A stretch of DNA of 44,914 bases from an uncultured Oscillospiraceae bacterium (GCA_944385545.1 CALWXQ010000008.1:1-44914), one strand, 5' to 3'; positions 8,306 through 15,442 are shown, counted from the first letter of the stretch. Notes: generated from the sequence alone by a model not told the origin. Numbers and translations are program-made.

Positions 8306-9217
8306 ATGAATATCAACAAAACACGGATTTTCAATCCGCAGCGCTATCTTTTCGCGCTGCAACCCGGCGATGAATTCTATATCGCCGCTTCGCTGACGGA
8401 GGATGACATTCAGCGGCTTCGTCACTATGGCATTAATCCTGACGGAAAATCGAAGATTCCCATCCCCAGACGGTCTGCAACGATTGCCAACGCTGATGGA
8501 AGATGGATTGTCCACCGGGACCAGCCCAAGGAGGAACGCATGTTTGTGCGCACCTACCACTTGGTATCTTGGCACGGTGATGACATCTACGGTAGCTATG
8601 TTCAGCATCGGATGTGCTATCCGCGAGAACTGGTTCCGCCGACCGAGCTTGCCTTCGTGGTTGAGGATGGAGTTCTCTATTCTCCTTTGATGACCAATAC
8701 GGAAGCTGAGATGTCCACAGTGAAAGCTGCAATGAACATCGTCTTGGAGATGGTTGGCCATTGTGAAGTGTGGACGGCGGATAAAGCGCCTGCACTACCT
8801 CCGGTAAAACAATATGGCGTTCCTTGGGAAATTCTTCGTGCCGGTACGAGGGATGAGGATGTGCTGAAGGACTACATCAAGAAGACGGTGGAGCGCAAGC
8901 CCAAGGCGCAGCAGGTAGAAATCCACAACCGGCATGAACATCTGTGGAAGATGAAGCCGGAGTTCTGCGTAATGGGCACGCAAAACTTCTTCGGATATGT
9001 GGTATATGGTTTCCCGAAGCTTAATCTGTATATTTTCGAGTCCAACGGAATCAACAATGCCACTTATGCCTTCCGGGGCAACTGGGAGCAGGCATCCCGG
9101 CTGACCAAGATGGAAGTGCTGTCCGGAGGACTCCAGGAAGCACGAGTGTATCACACGGAGCATTGGGGAGACCATGTGTCCCACTTGGTTGCGGGCTTTG
9201 CGAAGGAGGTAGCTTAA
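8306..9217 (+). CDS. Unknown 303-aa protein, partner of a DUF2188 protein
   Basis: I do not recognise a named family. The protein is soluble, without signal or membrane segments. An N-terminal part (1-150) contains MNINKTRIFNPQRYLFALQ and an Arg/Pro-rich loop, KSKIPIPRRSATIANADGRW. A middle helical part follows (170-215). The C-terminal beta-rich module (about 225-300) contains GYVVYGFPKLNLYIFESN and a conserved-looking ATYAFRGNWEQASRLTKMEV block. The ribosome site AGGTGA precedes ATG 8306. The DUF2188 gene follows after one base and the pair share a terminator at 9454-9500, so they form a two-gene operon. An accessory or defence role is inferred only from the setting. Confidence 0.8.
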   Translation: MNINKTRIFNPQRYLFALQPGDEFYIAASLTEDDIQRLRHYGINPDGKSKIPIPRRSATIANADGRWIVHRDQPKEERMFVRTYHLVSWHGDDIYGSYVQHRMCYPRELVPPTELAFVVEDGVLYSPLMTNTEAEMSTVKAAMNIVLEMVGHCEVWTADKAPALPPVKQYGVPWEILRAGTRDEDVLKDYIKKTVERKPKAQQVEIHNRHEHLWKMKPEFCVMGTQNFFGYVVYGFPKLNLYIFESNGINNATYAFRGNWEQASRLTKMEVLSGGLQEARVYHTEHWGDHVSHLVAGFAKEVA

Positions 9218-9218
9218 T

Positions 9219-9446
9219 ATGGCAGGAAAAAACCAGCATGTTACCCCTCGCCCCGATGGCCGTTGGCAGGTAATCGGTGCAGGCAACTCCAAGGCAACTG
9301 CAGTTACCAACACTCAAAAGGAAGCTGCCGATATCGCCAGAAGGATTGCAATTAACCAGCAATCTGAACGTTTGATTCACCGCACTACCGGAGAAATTCG
9401 TCAGAAAAACTCGTACGGGAATGATCCCCATCCGCCTAAAGGATAA
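9219..9446 (+). CDS. DUF2188-like small protein
   Basis: A 75-aa protein with the DUF2188 pattern: HVTPRPDGRWQVIGAGNSKA, a short helix of Thr/Gln/Ala (NTQKEAADIARRIAINQQSE), then a polar IHRTTGEIRQKNSYGNDPHP tail. Family members are small basic proteins of unknown function, common in accessory regions. GGAGG at 9205-9209 sits within the end of the upstream gene, which stops one base before this ATG, so the two are co-translated. The fold (a three-strand sheet plus helix) suggests nucleic-acid contact, but this is inference. Confidence 0.8.
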   Translation: MAGKNQHVTPRPDGRWQVIGAGNSKATAVTNTQKEAADIARRIAINQQSERLIHRTTGEIRQKNSYGNDPHPPKG

Positions 9447-9453
9447 TTGAATG

Positions 9454-9500
9454 ATCCCACCACATCGTGTGTACCAGGCACCATGTGGTGGGATTTGTTT
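9454..9500. terminator. Terminator after the 303-aa/DUF2188 operon
   Basis: ATCCCACCACAT at 9454-9465 pairs with ATGTGGTGGGAT at 9483-9494, extended by GTG/CAC inside one mismatch. The run TTTGTTT follows on the plus strand. It may also stop the convergent minus-strand operon beginning at 11769. Confidence 0.65.
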
Positions 9501-9567
9501 ATCTTAATTCATGCATAATATATGCCCCGTATTGTGCATCTCAACCATGTTGTTATATGCGTTATAG

Positions 9568-10116
9568 CTACAGCAAAGGAGTACTCGCAGCCTTGAACTT
9601 TGCGTTGTTTTCCACTAGTTCCTCAAAAGAAACCGGTTCGAAGTTATTGATGTCGCAGCCTGCGTTCAAAACACGCTCACGGGCAACCAGCAGCGGCCAG
9701 TAATCCATGTCGGTATTTTCGTGGATGTGTCCATGAATCATGTAGCTCCGGGACTGATGGTTCCAGCTAACCATAGGAAAGTGGCACAAGGTAAGGGTGT
9801 GCTGCCCGTCACTTGTTTCCAGATAAGGCTGAACGCTGGCAAACCAGCGATCCATATCCACCTTCTTCATCCATTGGCTGTCGTGATTGCCGGTAATCAG
9901 ATGCTTTCTACCCTTCAGTTGGCGCAGAATCGGCTCGGGATCTGTGGTACGGAAGAACATGTCTCCCAGAATATACACTGTGTCGTTGCCATGAACCTTG
10001 CGGTTCCAGTTGGCAATCAGGGCTTCGTTCATTTCTTCCACCGTTGCAAAAGGGCGGTTACAGAAACGAATGATATTCGCATGGTCAAAATGCGTATCTG
10101 CGGTAAAGTAGATCAT
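9568..10116 (-). CDS. Calcineurin-like metallophosphoesterase (short form)
   Basis: A 182-aa two-metal phosphoesterase. All metal motifs are visible: DTHFDHANII (D-x-H), GDMFF (GD), GNHDS (GNH[DE]), a His in CHFPM, and GHIH near the C-terminus. The short length, about one domain, matches phage- and plasmid-borne members, whose targets range from nucleotides to phosphoproteins. Substrate is unknown. I start at ATG 10116 because GGAGGTG lies directly upstream; the longer frame would start at a TTG inside that site. It is the last gene of the four-gene minus-strand cluster and is the second phosphoesterase in it. Confidence 0.88.
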   Translation of the reverse strand: MIYFTADTHFDHANIIRFCNRPFATVEEMNEALIANWNRKVHGNDTVYILGDMFFRTTDPEPILRQLKGRKHLITGNHDSQWMKKVDMDRWFASVQPYLETSDGQHTLTLCHFPMVSWNHQSRSYMIHGHIHENTDMDYWPLLVARERVLNAGCDINNFEPVSFEELVENNAKFKAASTPLL

Positions 10117-10150
10117 CTTTACCACCTCCAAATCTTGAATATGTCAGGTT

Positions 10151-10510
10151 CTATTCAAGTTTTGTGCAGCCGGGTCGGGTTTTCCCCAACTGAAAGGGTT
10201 GTCGGGGATCTCCCAGAGCATGACGAAGAACCTGATAGACATCAAATGCTCTGTCTGCATCGGCAATCTTTCCTGCGCCGTAGGAGTGACCCACACCCTG
10301 AAGCTCAGGATAAATTGCTTTTCGAGCATCCAGAAGATACTTGTTGGCAGTATCTCTCCTGGTGCAGTAATCGTTTCCGGGCAATTCGTCGGAAAGGAGC
10401 AGGTATGGGATTTCGTTGAATTGCCCCATTTTGATGCGGGCAAAGAACTCACAAGCCTGGGCAACCGTTTTTGCTTGTTCTTCCGTTAAATCAAGAATAT
10501 ATTTTGCCAT
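10151..10510 (-). CDS. Unknown 119-aa protein in the phosphoesterase operon
   Basis: Begins MAKYILDLTEEQAKTVAQAC, a helix-rich N-terminal half resembling an alpha-helical effector or adaptor. It has a central RRDTANKYLLDARKAIYPEL helix and a Gly/Pro-rich end. I do not recognise a family with certainty; similar small proteins occur in clostridial accessory loci. AAAGGAGG precedes the ATG. It is 34 bp from the short phosphoesterase and 15 bp from the upstream gene, so it is co-transcribed with both. Confidence 0.75.
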   Translation of the reverse strand: MAKYILDLTEEQAKTVAQACEFFARIKMGQFNEIPYLLLSDELPGNDYCTRRDTANKYLLDARKAIYPELQGVGHSYGAGKIADADRAFDVYQVLRHALGDPRQPFQLGKTRPGCTKLE

Positions 10511-10525
10511 TAGGCAGTCCTCCTT

Positions 10526-11056
10526 TTATTCTTCATCGGAAAACATCCGATCCACATCTATGTTCCACCGATCAGGACCAAATTCATCCGGGTATTCTTT
10601 CTGAAGCCATTCCTTTTTCCATTTCAGTTTTTGGATAAAGGGTTCTATGTCATATCCGGAGTGTATCCTGGCACCCTTCAGAATGCTGACGATCTCACTG
10701 CCCCAGACCCGTTCATCCCATCCCTCATACCGTTCGGAAATGGTTCCTCCTTCGGGGATTACTGCTTCCCGGATTTTCCCACCATAGGATATCAGCAGGC
10801 AATCATCCTTCAGATAGTGATTACTGAAGCGGCTGGGAATATACAGCAGATCGGTAATGCCCTTGGTGGACATATATCCAAACCGCTTGTAGTACCGCCC
10901 ATACACATACCACTCTGGAAGATCTTCCGGTTTGATCTTGGTTCTATACGGGCCGGAGAACAGGGTACCATCTTCGCTCCGAACATATTGCCACCGTCCG
11001 TTCAGATATTTGAGGTCCTCGACGGTGTATAGAGTATTTTTGAATCTATTGCTCAT
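10526..11056 (-). CDS. Unknown 176-aa protein coupled to a phosphoesterase
   Basis: The ATG overlaps the stop of the upstream phosphoesterase (ATGA), so the two are translationally coupled. The protein is soluble, rich in Trp, Tyr, Arg and Glu, with blocks such as DLKYLNGRWQYVRSEDG and WYVYGRYYKRFGYMS. A Trp-rich, basic C-terminal half ends in an acidic MFSDEE tail. It has no known catalytic motif that I can see. The tight coupling suggests that it and the phosphoesterase work together, perhaps as substrate adaptor or inhibitor. This is inference. Confidence 0.75.
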   Translation of the reverse strand: MSNRFKNTLYTVEDLKYLNGRWQYVRSEDGTLFSGPYRTKIKPEDLPEWYVYGRYYKRFGYMSTKGITDLLYIPSRFSNHYLKDDCLLISYGGKIREAVIPEGGTISERYEGWDERVWGSEIVSILKGARIHSGYDIEPFIQKLKWKKEWLQKEYPDEFGPDRWNIDVDRMFSDEE

Positions 11057-11769
11057 AGTAATCTCCTTTTTAAGTCATCGCTGCAGATCACATCGTGATA
11101 CAAAAACTGCAGTTTATCGATCCGTTTGTTGATGTGCCAGTGGCCGCAGAGCCAAGCACCATACTCCAGCTGCGCTTCAACTTGTCCAAGCCATTTTTCT
11201 GTGCTATTATCCACGGTACTCTGGTCAATGCCGGACAAAAAAGCTTCTACAGGAATATACCGCTCCGGGCAGGTGTGGCTCAAAACAGCATCCACCTTCC
11301 GGTTCAAATTCTCCAGCTTCTGCATTACTCTGCTTTTAATCTCATCAGAAGGTTGCTCATCCGCAAACCAGTTCATGTCCATACGGAGCCGATACCACTT
11401 ATCAACAGAGTATGCACCACCAATAACAAGTGCGCTCTGTCCATCCAGATCATATACTTCACCGTCTTTTGCAAACAGCAGGTTAGGATAAGCATCTTCT
11501 ACATAAACAGTGCCGCCTTTCCATTTTTCTTCATGGTAGGTAGGGATGGTTTCTGGTCTCATTTCGTGATTTCCGTGGATACAAAACACAGGAACCCCCA
11601 GCTTATTGAGCTTCTTCTTTCTGTGCTGATCGCCATGGTTGTTTCCGTAATAATTCATTCCCACATCGCCCAGAATGACGATTACATCCTGGTCGGTGAT
11701 TTCATGCATCGTAACCATATCTCTTATATGGAGCACATCTCCATGGATATCACCGGTATAGTAAATCAT
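11053..11769 (-). CDS. Calcineurin-like metallophosphoesterase (long form)
   Basis: A 238-aa protein with a full set of binuclear-metal motifs: GDIHGD near the start, GDVGMNY, GNHE, a histidine in SHTCPE and GHWH near 215. GDIHGD and GNHE place it with bacterial serine/threonine-phosphatase-like and nucleotide-phosphatase enzymes; the substrate cannot be told. GAGAGGATTG lies before the ATG. It is the first gene of the minus-strand cluster of four. It lies downstream of the doc terminator, so it should have its own promoter, which I could not place with confidence. Confidence 0.88.
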   Translation of the reverse strand: MIYYTGDIHGDVLHIRDMVTMHEITDQDVIVILGDVGMNYYGNNHGDQHRKKKLNKLGVPVFCIHGNHEMRPETIPTYHEEKWKGGTVYVEDAYPNLLFAKDGEVYDLDGQSALVIGGAYSVDKWYRLRMDMNWFADEQPSDEIKSRVMQKLENLNRKVDAVLSHTCPERYIPVEAFLSGIDQSTVDNSTEKWLGQVEAQLEYGAWLCGHWHINKRIDKLQFLYHDVICSDDLKRRLL

Positions 11770-11826
11770 ATAATCAATCCTCTCTTTTCGTATTCAGGTA
11801 GGTGTCAGTATCATCCATATACAAAG

Positions 11827-11872
11827 AAAAACAGGACACAGAATCGATCTCTCACCGATCTCTGCGTCCTGT
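11827..11872 (-). terminator. Terminator of the phd-doc operon
   Basis: ACAGGAC-CAGA at 11831-11842 pairs with TCTG-GTCCTGT at 11861-11872, with an inner ATCG/CGAT pairing. On the minus strand the stem runs into TTTTTCTTTG. It lies 16 bp after the doc stop. Confidence 0.7.
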
Positions 11873-11887
11873 TCAGATGTTTCGCGT

Positions 11888-12268
11888 TCAGATTTCTCTG
11901 TGGATTCTAATCCATTGCAGCAATTCTTCATAGCCCATGGCACCGGATGCTACACCCAGTCCAGCTTCAACAACATCCTCGTTTGTGCAATTCAAACGGA
12001 TGCCGTTGACCAATAAAAAGGTCAGCATGACATGCATACCGATTCTCTTGTTTCCATCCACAAAAGCATGGTTGGAAATCAGATTGAATCCAATGCGGGC
12101 ACCTTTTTCTTCTTTTGTCGGATATAGCTCCTTACCACCAAAGGTTGAGAATGCTGCTTCCAAAGCGGATTCCAGCAGTCCCTCATCCCGCACACCGATA
12201 CTGCCGCCGGTTTCTTCGGCGATCAGTTGGTGGAGAAGGAGCACCTGTTCTTTCGAAAACTTAATCAT
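11888..12268 (-). CDS. doc: Doc-type toxin (Fic/Doc family)
   Basis: A 126-aa Fic-fold protein. The motif HAFVDGNKR at residues 67-75 is the Doc variant (GNKR instead of GNGR), which transfers phosphate, not AMP. In characterised members, Doc phosphorylates elongation factor EF-Tu and stops translation. Length fits (about 125 aa). The start overlaps the antitoxin stop (AAATGATT), so toxin translation depends on antitoxin translation. A terminator follows at 11831-11872. Confidence 0.93.
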   Translation of the reverse strand: MIKFSKEQVLLLHQLIAEETGGSIGVRDEGLLESALEAAFSTFGGKELYPTKEEKGARIGFNLISNHAFVDGNKRIGMHVMLTFLLVNGIRLNCTNEDVVEAGLGVASGAMGYEELLQWIRIHREI

Positions 12269-12510
12269 TTAGCAAGTTCCTCAAAGGCGGGCTTATACTG
12301 TTTCATAATTCGCTTGGATGCAATTTCCAGCTTTTCATCATCTGTCAGATCGTAGATCAGCGATTCCTGCTCCAGATCGATCAGTAAATATTTGGGTTTA
12401 TTGTTCTTGAAAATCACAGCGCGGCCATTGTTGTCTGCTGTGCGTGCAACACGGGAGAAGTTTTTATTCGCTTCGGAAACGGATACGATCATTTTGGTAT
12501 CAAGTTGCAT
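12265..12510 (-). CDS. phd: Phd/YefM-family antitoxin
   Basis: An 81-aa protein starting MQLDTKMIVSVSEANKNFSR, the N-terminal DNA-binding beta-alpha fold of Phd/YefM, followed by RVARTADNNGRAVIFKNNKP. The disordered, acidic-to-basic C-terminal tail (from about residue 55) neutralises Doc. I start at ATG 12510 with GGAAGG upstream; the GTG at 12519 falls inside the ribosome site. An 18-bp palindromic operator sits on the promoter, as expected for self-repression. Confidence 0.92.
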   Translation of the reverse strand: MQLDTKMIVSVSEANKNFSRVARTADNNGRAVIFKNNKPKYLLIDLEQESLIYDLTDDEKLEIASKRIMKQYKPAFEELAK

Positions 12511-12533
12511 AAAGAACACCTTCCTTTGCTACT

Positions 12534-12561
12534 ATTATATCCCGAAGCATCAGAAAGTCAA
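12534..12561 (-). promoter_or_regulatory. Promoter of the phd-doc operon
   Basis: On the minus strand, TTGACT (12556-12561) and consensus TATAAT (12534-12539) are 16 bp apart. The antitoxin ATG is 24 bp further on. Confidence 0.75.
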
Positions 12562-12578
12562 CCTATAAATTTATAGGT
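12561..12578. promoter_or_regulatory. Palindromic operator of phd-doc
   Basis: ACCTATAAATTTATAGGT is a perfect 18-bp palindrome that touches the -35 element of the toxin-antitoxin promoter. Phd dimers are known to bind such sites and repress their own operon, more strongly when Doc is bound. Confidence 0.7.
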
Positions 12579-12618
12579 AATATTTCACCAACAAATACTA
12601 TGTCGGTGTAGTCGTCGA

Positions 12619-12930
12619 TTATGCTTCTTTCCGGAACAGCTCAAACATCAGGTGTGCCCCGTATTGTAGACCGTCCTGAAATGCTTTACGTTCGTAGGCG
12701 GTACAGAGGCTGCAACAGAGGTTGAAGACGGCATTGTTATTTTCCAATGGCAAATGCCTCAGAAGGTTATCTAACTCTCGGAAACCATCCCGGATGTCCG
12801 GCGGGTCAGATTCATGGGATTCCTGATAGACTTGGTACAGCTGGTCCAGGATGGACTCACAGTCGCTGTCGCCGGGATCAAAGGGGTGCGCTTCGATATA
12901 GGCTCTCAGTCGTTGGACGATGTTATCCAT
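12619..12930 (-). CDS. DUF6809-like protein
   Basis: A 103-aa acidic, all-helical protein: MDNIVQRLRAYIEAHPFDPG, then an E/Y/Q-rich helix, then NAVFNLCCSLCTAYERKAF and a GLQYGAHLMFEL end. This matches the small clostridial family DUF6809, which often travels with conjugative elements; function unknown. The start overlaps the TnpV stop by 8 bases, so both are translated together. Cysteines at CC-x2-C could be coincidental. Confidence 0.7.
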   Translation of the reverse strand: MDNIVQRLRAYIEAHPFDPGDSDCESILDQLYQVYQESHESDPPDIRDGFRELDNLLRHLPLENNNAVFNLCCSLCTAYERKAFQDGLQYGAHLMFELFRKEA

Positions 12931-13273
12931 TGTAGATCAGCTCCTCCCAGATGAGTTCTTCCGCTCTGGCGGTGATGTTGTTCATGCGCTGGGTCCAGCC
13001 CAGGGGATCGGCAGCTTTCAGACCTTCTGTGATGCCCTCTGCGGACTGCATTTGGGAAATCAGGGTTTCCATGCGCTGTTGGGCCTGCTCATTCAGGTCG
13101 GCAAGGTATGTCCAGAGGTTGCCGGACAGAACCAAGTTGTTGAACCGGATTGGGTGGTGTTCTTTGAGGTAATCCCGGTACATACGGCCCCATTTGCCGA
13201 TGGGCCGGGTTTCCTCCTGCAGCTTTAGATCCGGGATGAAGTAGTCCCCGGAGCGGCTGTAATTGATATTCAT
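12923..13273 (-). CDS. TnpV-like protein of transposon type
   Basis: A 116-aa protein with the TnpV arrangement: RPIGKWGRMYRDYLKEHHPI, then NLVLSGNLWTYLADLNEQAQ, then GLKAADPLGWTQRMNNITAR. TnpV-family proteins are encoded on clostridial mobile elements; their role is not established. The start is ATG 13273 with GGAGG upstream; the longer frame lacks a ribosome site. It overlaps the DUF6809 gene. No transposase or integrase is seen nearby, so this may be a leftover or a passenger. Confidence 0.75.
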   Translation of the reverse strand: MNINYSRSGDYFIPDLKLQEETRPIGKWGRMYRDYLKEHHPIRFNNLVLSGNLWTYLADLNEQAQQRMETLISQMQSAEGITEGLKAADPLGWTQRMNNITARAEELIWEELIYNG

Positions 13274-13351
13274 GGTCAAGCCTCCTTTATTTGGTTTGTA
13301 CCATGATTGTACCGCTCCGGCAGAAATGAGTCGAATGTGCCGCAACGTAAA

Positions 13352-13412
13352 CATGCCCCGGTTCTTCGGAACCGGGGCATGAATGTTAGATATAGAGATT
13401 TATCTTGATGTC
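13352..13412 (-). repeat. Repeat A: perfect hairpin plus conserved 30-bp block
   Basis: A perfect 13-bp stem (13352-13364 with 13369-13381, loop TTCG) is followed by a block at 13383-13412. That block closely matches 15479-15509, next to a similar hairpin (repeat B). Read on the minus strand, both blocks would encode DI(K/Q)(I/V)NLYI and then TAA. Their differences are mainly third-base or conservative, as if both were the 3' end of a related gene with its terminator. Confidence 0.55.
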
Positions 13413-13440
13413 CTGGGATTTATGCACGCACAGTGGGTAG

Positions 13441-13608
13441 AGAAGGGGTAGAGGCACCCCTTCGGATGAAACATAGATAAAACCCAGACGGCTAAGGATA
13501 TGTGAACAAAACACACAGAGAGATAATTATACCATAGTAATTATGCAAGCATAAAATCTATAATTTGCGTGATTATAGTTGACTTTATGCGTCATTTTGT
13601 AGTACGAT
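13441..13608 (+). promoter_or_regulatory. Palindrome-rich region and promoter of the dGTPase gene
   Basis: TTGACT (13579-13584) and TACGAT (13603-13608) are 18 bp apart. Just upstream lie several symmetries: ATAATTA...TAATTAT (13522-13543), TTATGC-AA-GCATAA (13541-13554) and CTATAAT-N7-ATTATAG (13558-13578). A GAAGGGGT/ACCCCTTC hairpin is at 13442-13463. The clustering right at the promoter suggests repressor binding. Confidence 0.5.
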
Positions 13609-13639
13609 GTAAAAAATAGGTGGTTTCTGGAGGTTGAAC

Positions 13640-15094
13640 ATGTCGAACTCTAAAATCAATTATTCCTACATAGAAAAAATTGTGTCCTCTGCGCAGTTTC
13701 GCAATATGCAGGACAAGACCCAACTGTTTTATTCTGCTCCCAAAAGGCAGGTTAGAACCAGATTGACACATACGATTGAAGTCAAGGTCATTGCTCGCGA
13801 CATTGGCATTAAGATCAACAACGGAGTTTCTGACGAGTTGATCAATTTGGATTTAGTGGATGCAATTGCTCTTGCCCATGATATCGGACATACACCCTTT
13901 GGCCACGTTGGCGAAAGAACAATCAACGACATCGTGTCCAGAAAAGACAAATTGGGTGGCCTGCTCAATGACACCGGAATTAACGTCATGCGTTTCAAGC
14001 ATAACGTTAATTCTTACAGAATTCTTAGAAATCTGAACATTGAGGACTGGAGAATTGTGGAGGGCGCTCTATGCCACACAAAGGTTTTTTATAAAGGTGA
14101 TGGTTGCGAATTCCACAAAAACCCCTATGATCCCTTTAAGGAAAAACCAACAAAGTGTGATCGGTTCTTGCAGATGCACCATATCATTTCTTCTCCTCCC
14201 GATACCAAAAAGAAACTCCCCAGCCTCACCCTGGAGGGCCAGATTGTAGCCATTGCTGACGAGGTGGCCCAGAGAGTGGCAGATATCAGCGATGGTCTAG
14301 AGTCCAGATATTTTGAAATCGTAAAAAATATTCTTGCCATCAATCTGAACGTCAGTAGCCGAGACAAGCTGGAGCTCTGCATCCGGGAAACACTGATCGA
14401 TGACATTGTGGATACCACTCTGAAAAATCTAGAAAAAGCCAAGCCCTGCTTTGCAAAAATGGATGGCATCTATCACGACGTGTATAGTGATAAAGTTGTC
14501 GCCTTTTCAGAAGATATGGAGAAGAGGAACGGCAAGTTGGAGACATTTATCACCAAGATGATGGCCCAAAGCGAGGATGTTCGCGAATCGGACAGCCGTT
14601 CCAGATATATTATCCGCCAGTTGTTCAAAGCCTATCTGAACGATGTCAGTTTACTCCCCGACTGGTTCCTTACTGGGTATTTCAAGGGGACAATCAACAA
14701 AAGTACATTCTCTGCAGCCCAAAATAAGTTGTCCCGCATGAAAGAAGCCGAAGAAGGCAACCTGGAATCCGCAAAAAGTGCCCAAAAACCAGAGAAAAGG
14801 GTCAAAGAGATTGAGAAAAGAATTAAGGAACTCGAGAAAAAAATTGAAGTGTTTGAGAAGATCAAAAGCGGCGAATGGCGGTATACTGAGGAAATGCACA
14901 GCATCAAGAAAGTTGTGGTTGACATGGGTATGGTAGGGGACTACTTTGCAATTTTGACCGCGAACGAGCACACGCTCCAGACTGCAGAGTTGAACGAACT
15001 ATTTGATGAGTACATTCTGAATATTGGATTCCATATTGCCGGTATGACAAATACGGAGGCCTTCACTTCCTATAACCGTATTTACGGACATTGA
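13640..15094 (+). CDS. dGTPase-like HD-domain triphosphohydrolase
   Basis: A 484-aa member of the dGTPase group, which cuts dNTPs to nucleoside and triphosphate. The sequence RTRLTHTIEV (H44) and LAHDIGHTPFGH (H80-D81) gives the HD metal site, and IADEVAQRVADISD gives the later Asp. N-terminal RNMQDKTQLF fits the family. Residues about 350-415 are a highly charged coiled coil (KRVKEIEKRIKELEKKIEVF) that looks like an insertion. ATG 13640 is chosen over TTG 13634 because GGAGG is at 13629-13633. It stands alone among accessory genes, which favours an anti-phage dNTP-depletion role over housekeeping. That role is inferred. Confidence 0.88.
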   Translation: MSNSKINYSYIEKIVSSAQFRNMQDKTQLFYSAPKRQVRTRLTHTIEVKVIARDIGIKINNGVSDELINLDLVDAIALAHDIGHTPFGHVGERTINDIVSRKDKLGGLLNDTGINVMRFKHNVNSYRILRNLNIEDWRIVEGALCHTKVFYKGDGCEFHKNPYDPFKEKPTKCDRFLQMHHIISSPPDTKKKLPSLTLEGQIVAIADEVAQRVADISDGLESRYFEIVKNILAINLNVSSRDKLELCIRETLIDDIVDTTLKNLEKAKPCFAKMDGIYHDVYSDKVVAFSEDMEKRNGKLETFITKMMAQSEDVRESDSRSRYIIRQLFKAYLNDVSLLPDWFLTGYFKGTINKSTFSAAQNKLSRMKEAEEGNLESAKSAQKPEKRVKEIEKRIKELEKKIEVFEKIKSGEWRYTEEMHSIKKVVVDMGMVGDYFAILTANEHTLQTAELNELFDEYILNIGFHIAGMTNTEAFTSYNRIYGH

Positions 15095-15124
15095 GAAAAA
15101 CTTTGAAAAAATTGAAAAAAGTTC

Positions 15125-15153
15125 TTGACAAATTCAGAATAGTGTGCTATCAT
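15125..15153 (+). promoter_or_regulatory. Sigma-A promoter of a candidate small RNA
   Basis: A consensus TTGACA (15125-15130), 17 bp, and TATCAT (15148-15153). It begins 31 bp after the dGTPase stop and leads to no protein gene. Confidence 0.65.
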
Positions 15154-15159
15154 ACCTCA

Positions 15160-15267
15160 TACACTTTAAGCAGGCGCTTGCATAAGCTCCTGTTGTTGGT
15201 TGATCGTGAACCTGAAACGGTCTTCCTTTATGGAACAAGAGCCCTGCATAGGGCTCTTTCCTTTTTA
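15160..15267 (+). ncRNA. Candidate ~108-nt structured small RNA
   Basis: Bounded by the promoter at 15125-15153 and a perfect terminator. The predicted hairpins are CAGG-C-GCTT-gcat-AAGC-T-CCTG (15171-15192), GGTT/AACC (15198-15212), TCTTCC/GGA-AGA (15221-15240, with a bulge) and the terminator stem AGAGCCC/GGGCTCT (15238-15257) with a T-run to 15267. No reading frame with a ribosome site fits inside. It matches no RNA family I know. It lies directly behind the dGTPase gene. Confidence 0.6.
15238..15267 (+). terminator. Intrinsic terminator of the candidate small RNA
   Basis: AGAGCCC-TGCATA-GGGCTCT followed by TTCCTTTTT. Confidence 0.8.
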
Positions 15268-15315
15268 TACCGATAGTAGAAATGTGTTGTTTTTTCTTCG
15301 CTGTTCACTGATTAA

Positions 15316-15377
15316 AATCTCCATGTTACGTATTCTTGATGCGGTTGCCAAAGCATCACTAGCGTATCATGGAGATT
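15316..15377. repeat. 62-bp imperfect hairpin
   Basis: AATCTCCATG-T-TACG (15316-15330) pairs with CGTA-T-CATGGAGATT (15363-15377), and an inner TGATGC/GCATCA stem (15338-15356) lies within. No promoter, reading frame or T-run makes its role clear. The word AAGCATCACT occurs both here and again at 15426. Confidence 0.5.
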
Positions 15378-15442
15378 ATTATATATCAAGGCTTTTCCTC
15401 CTGGTAAAACTGGACGGGTATGTTAAGCATCACTGTATTTAG

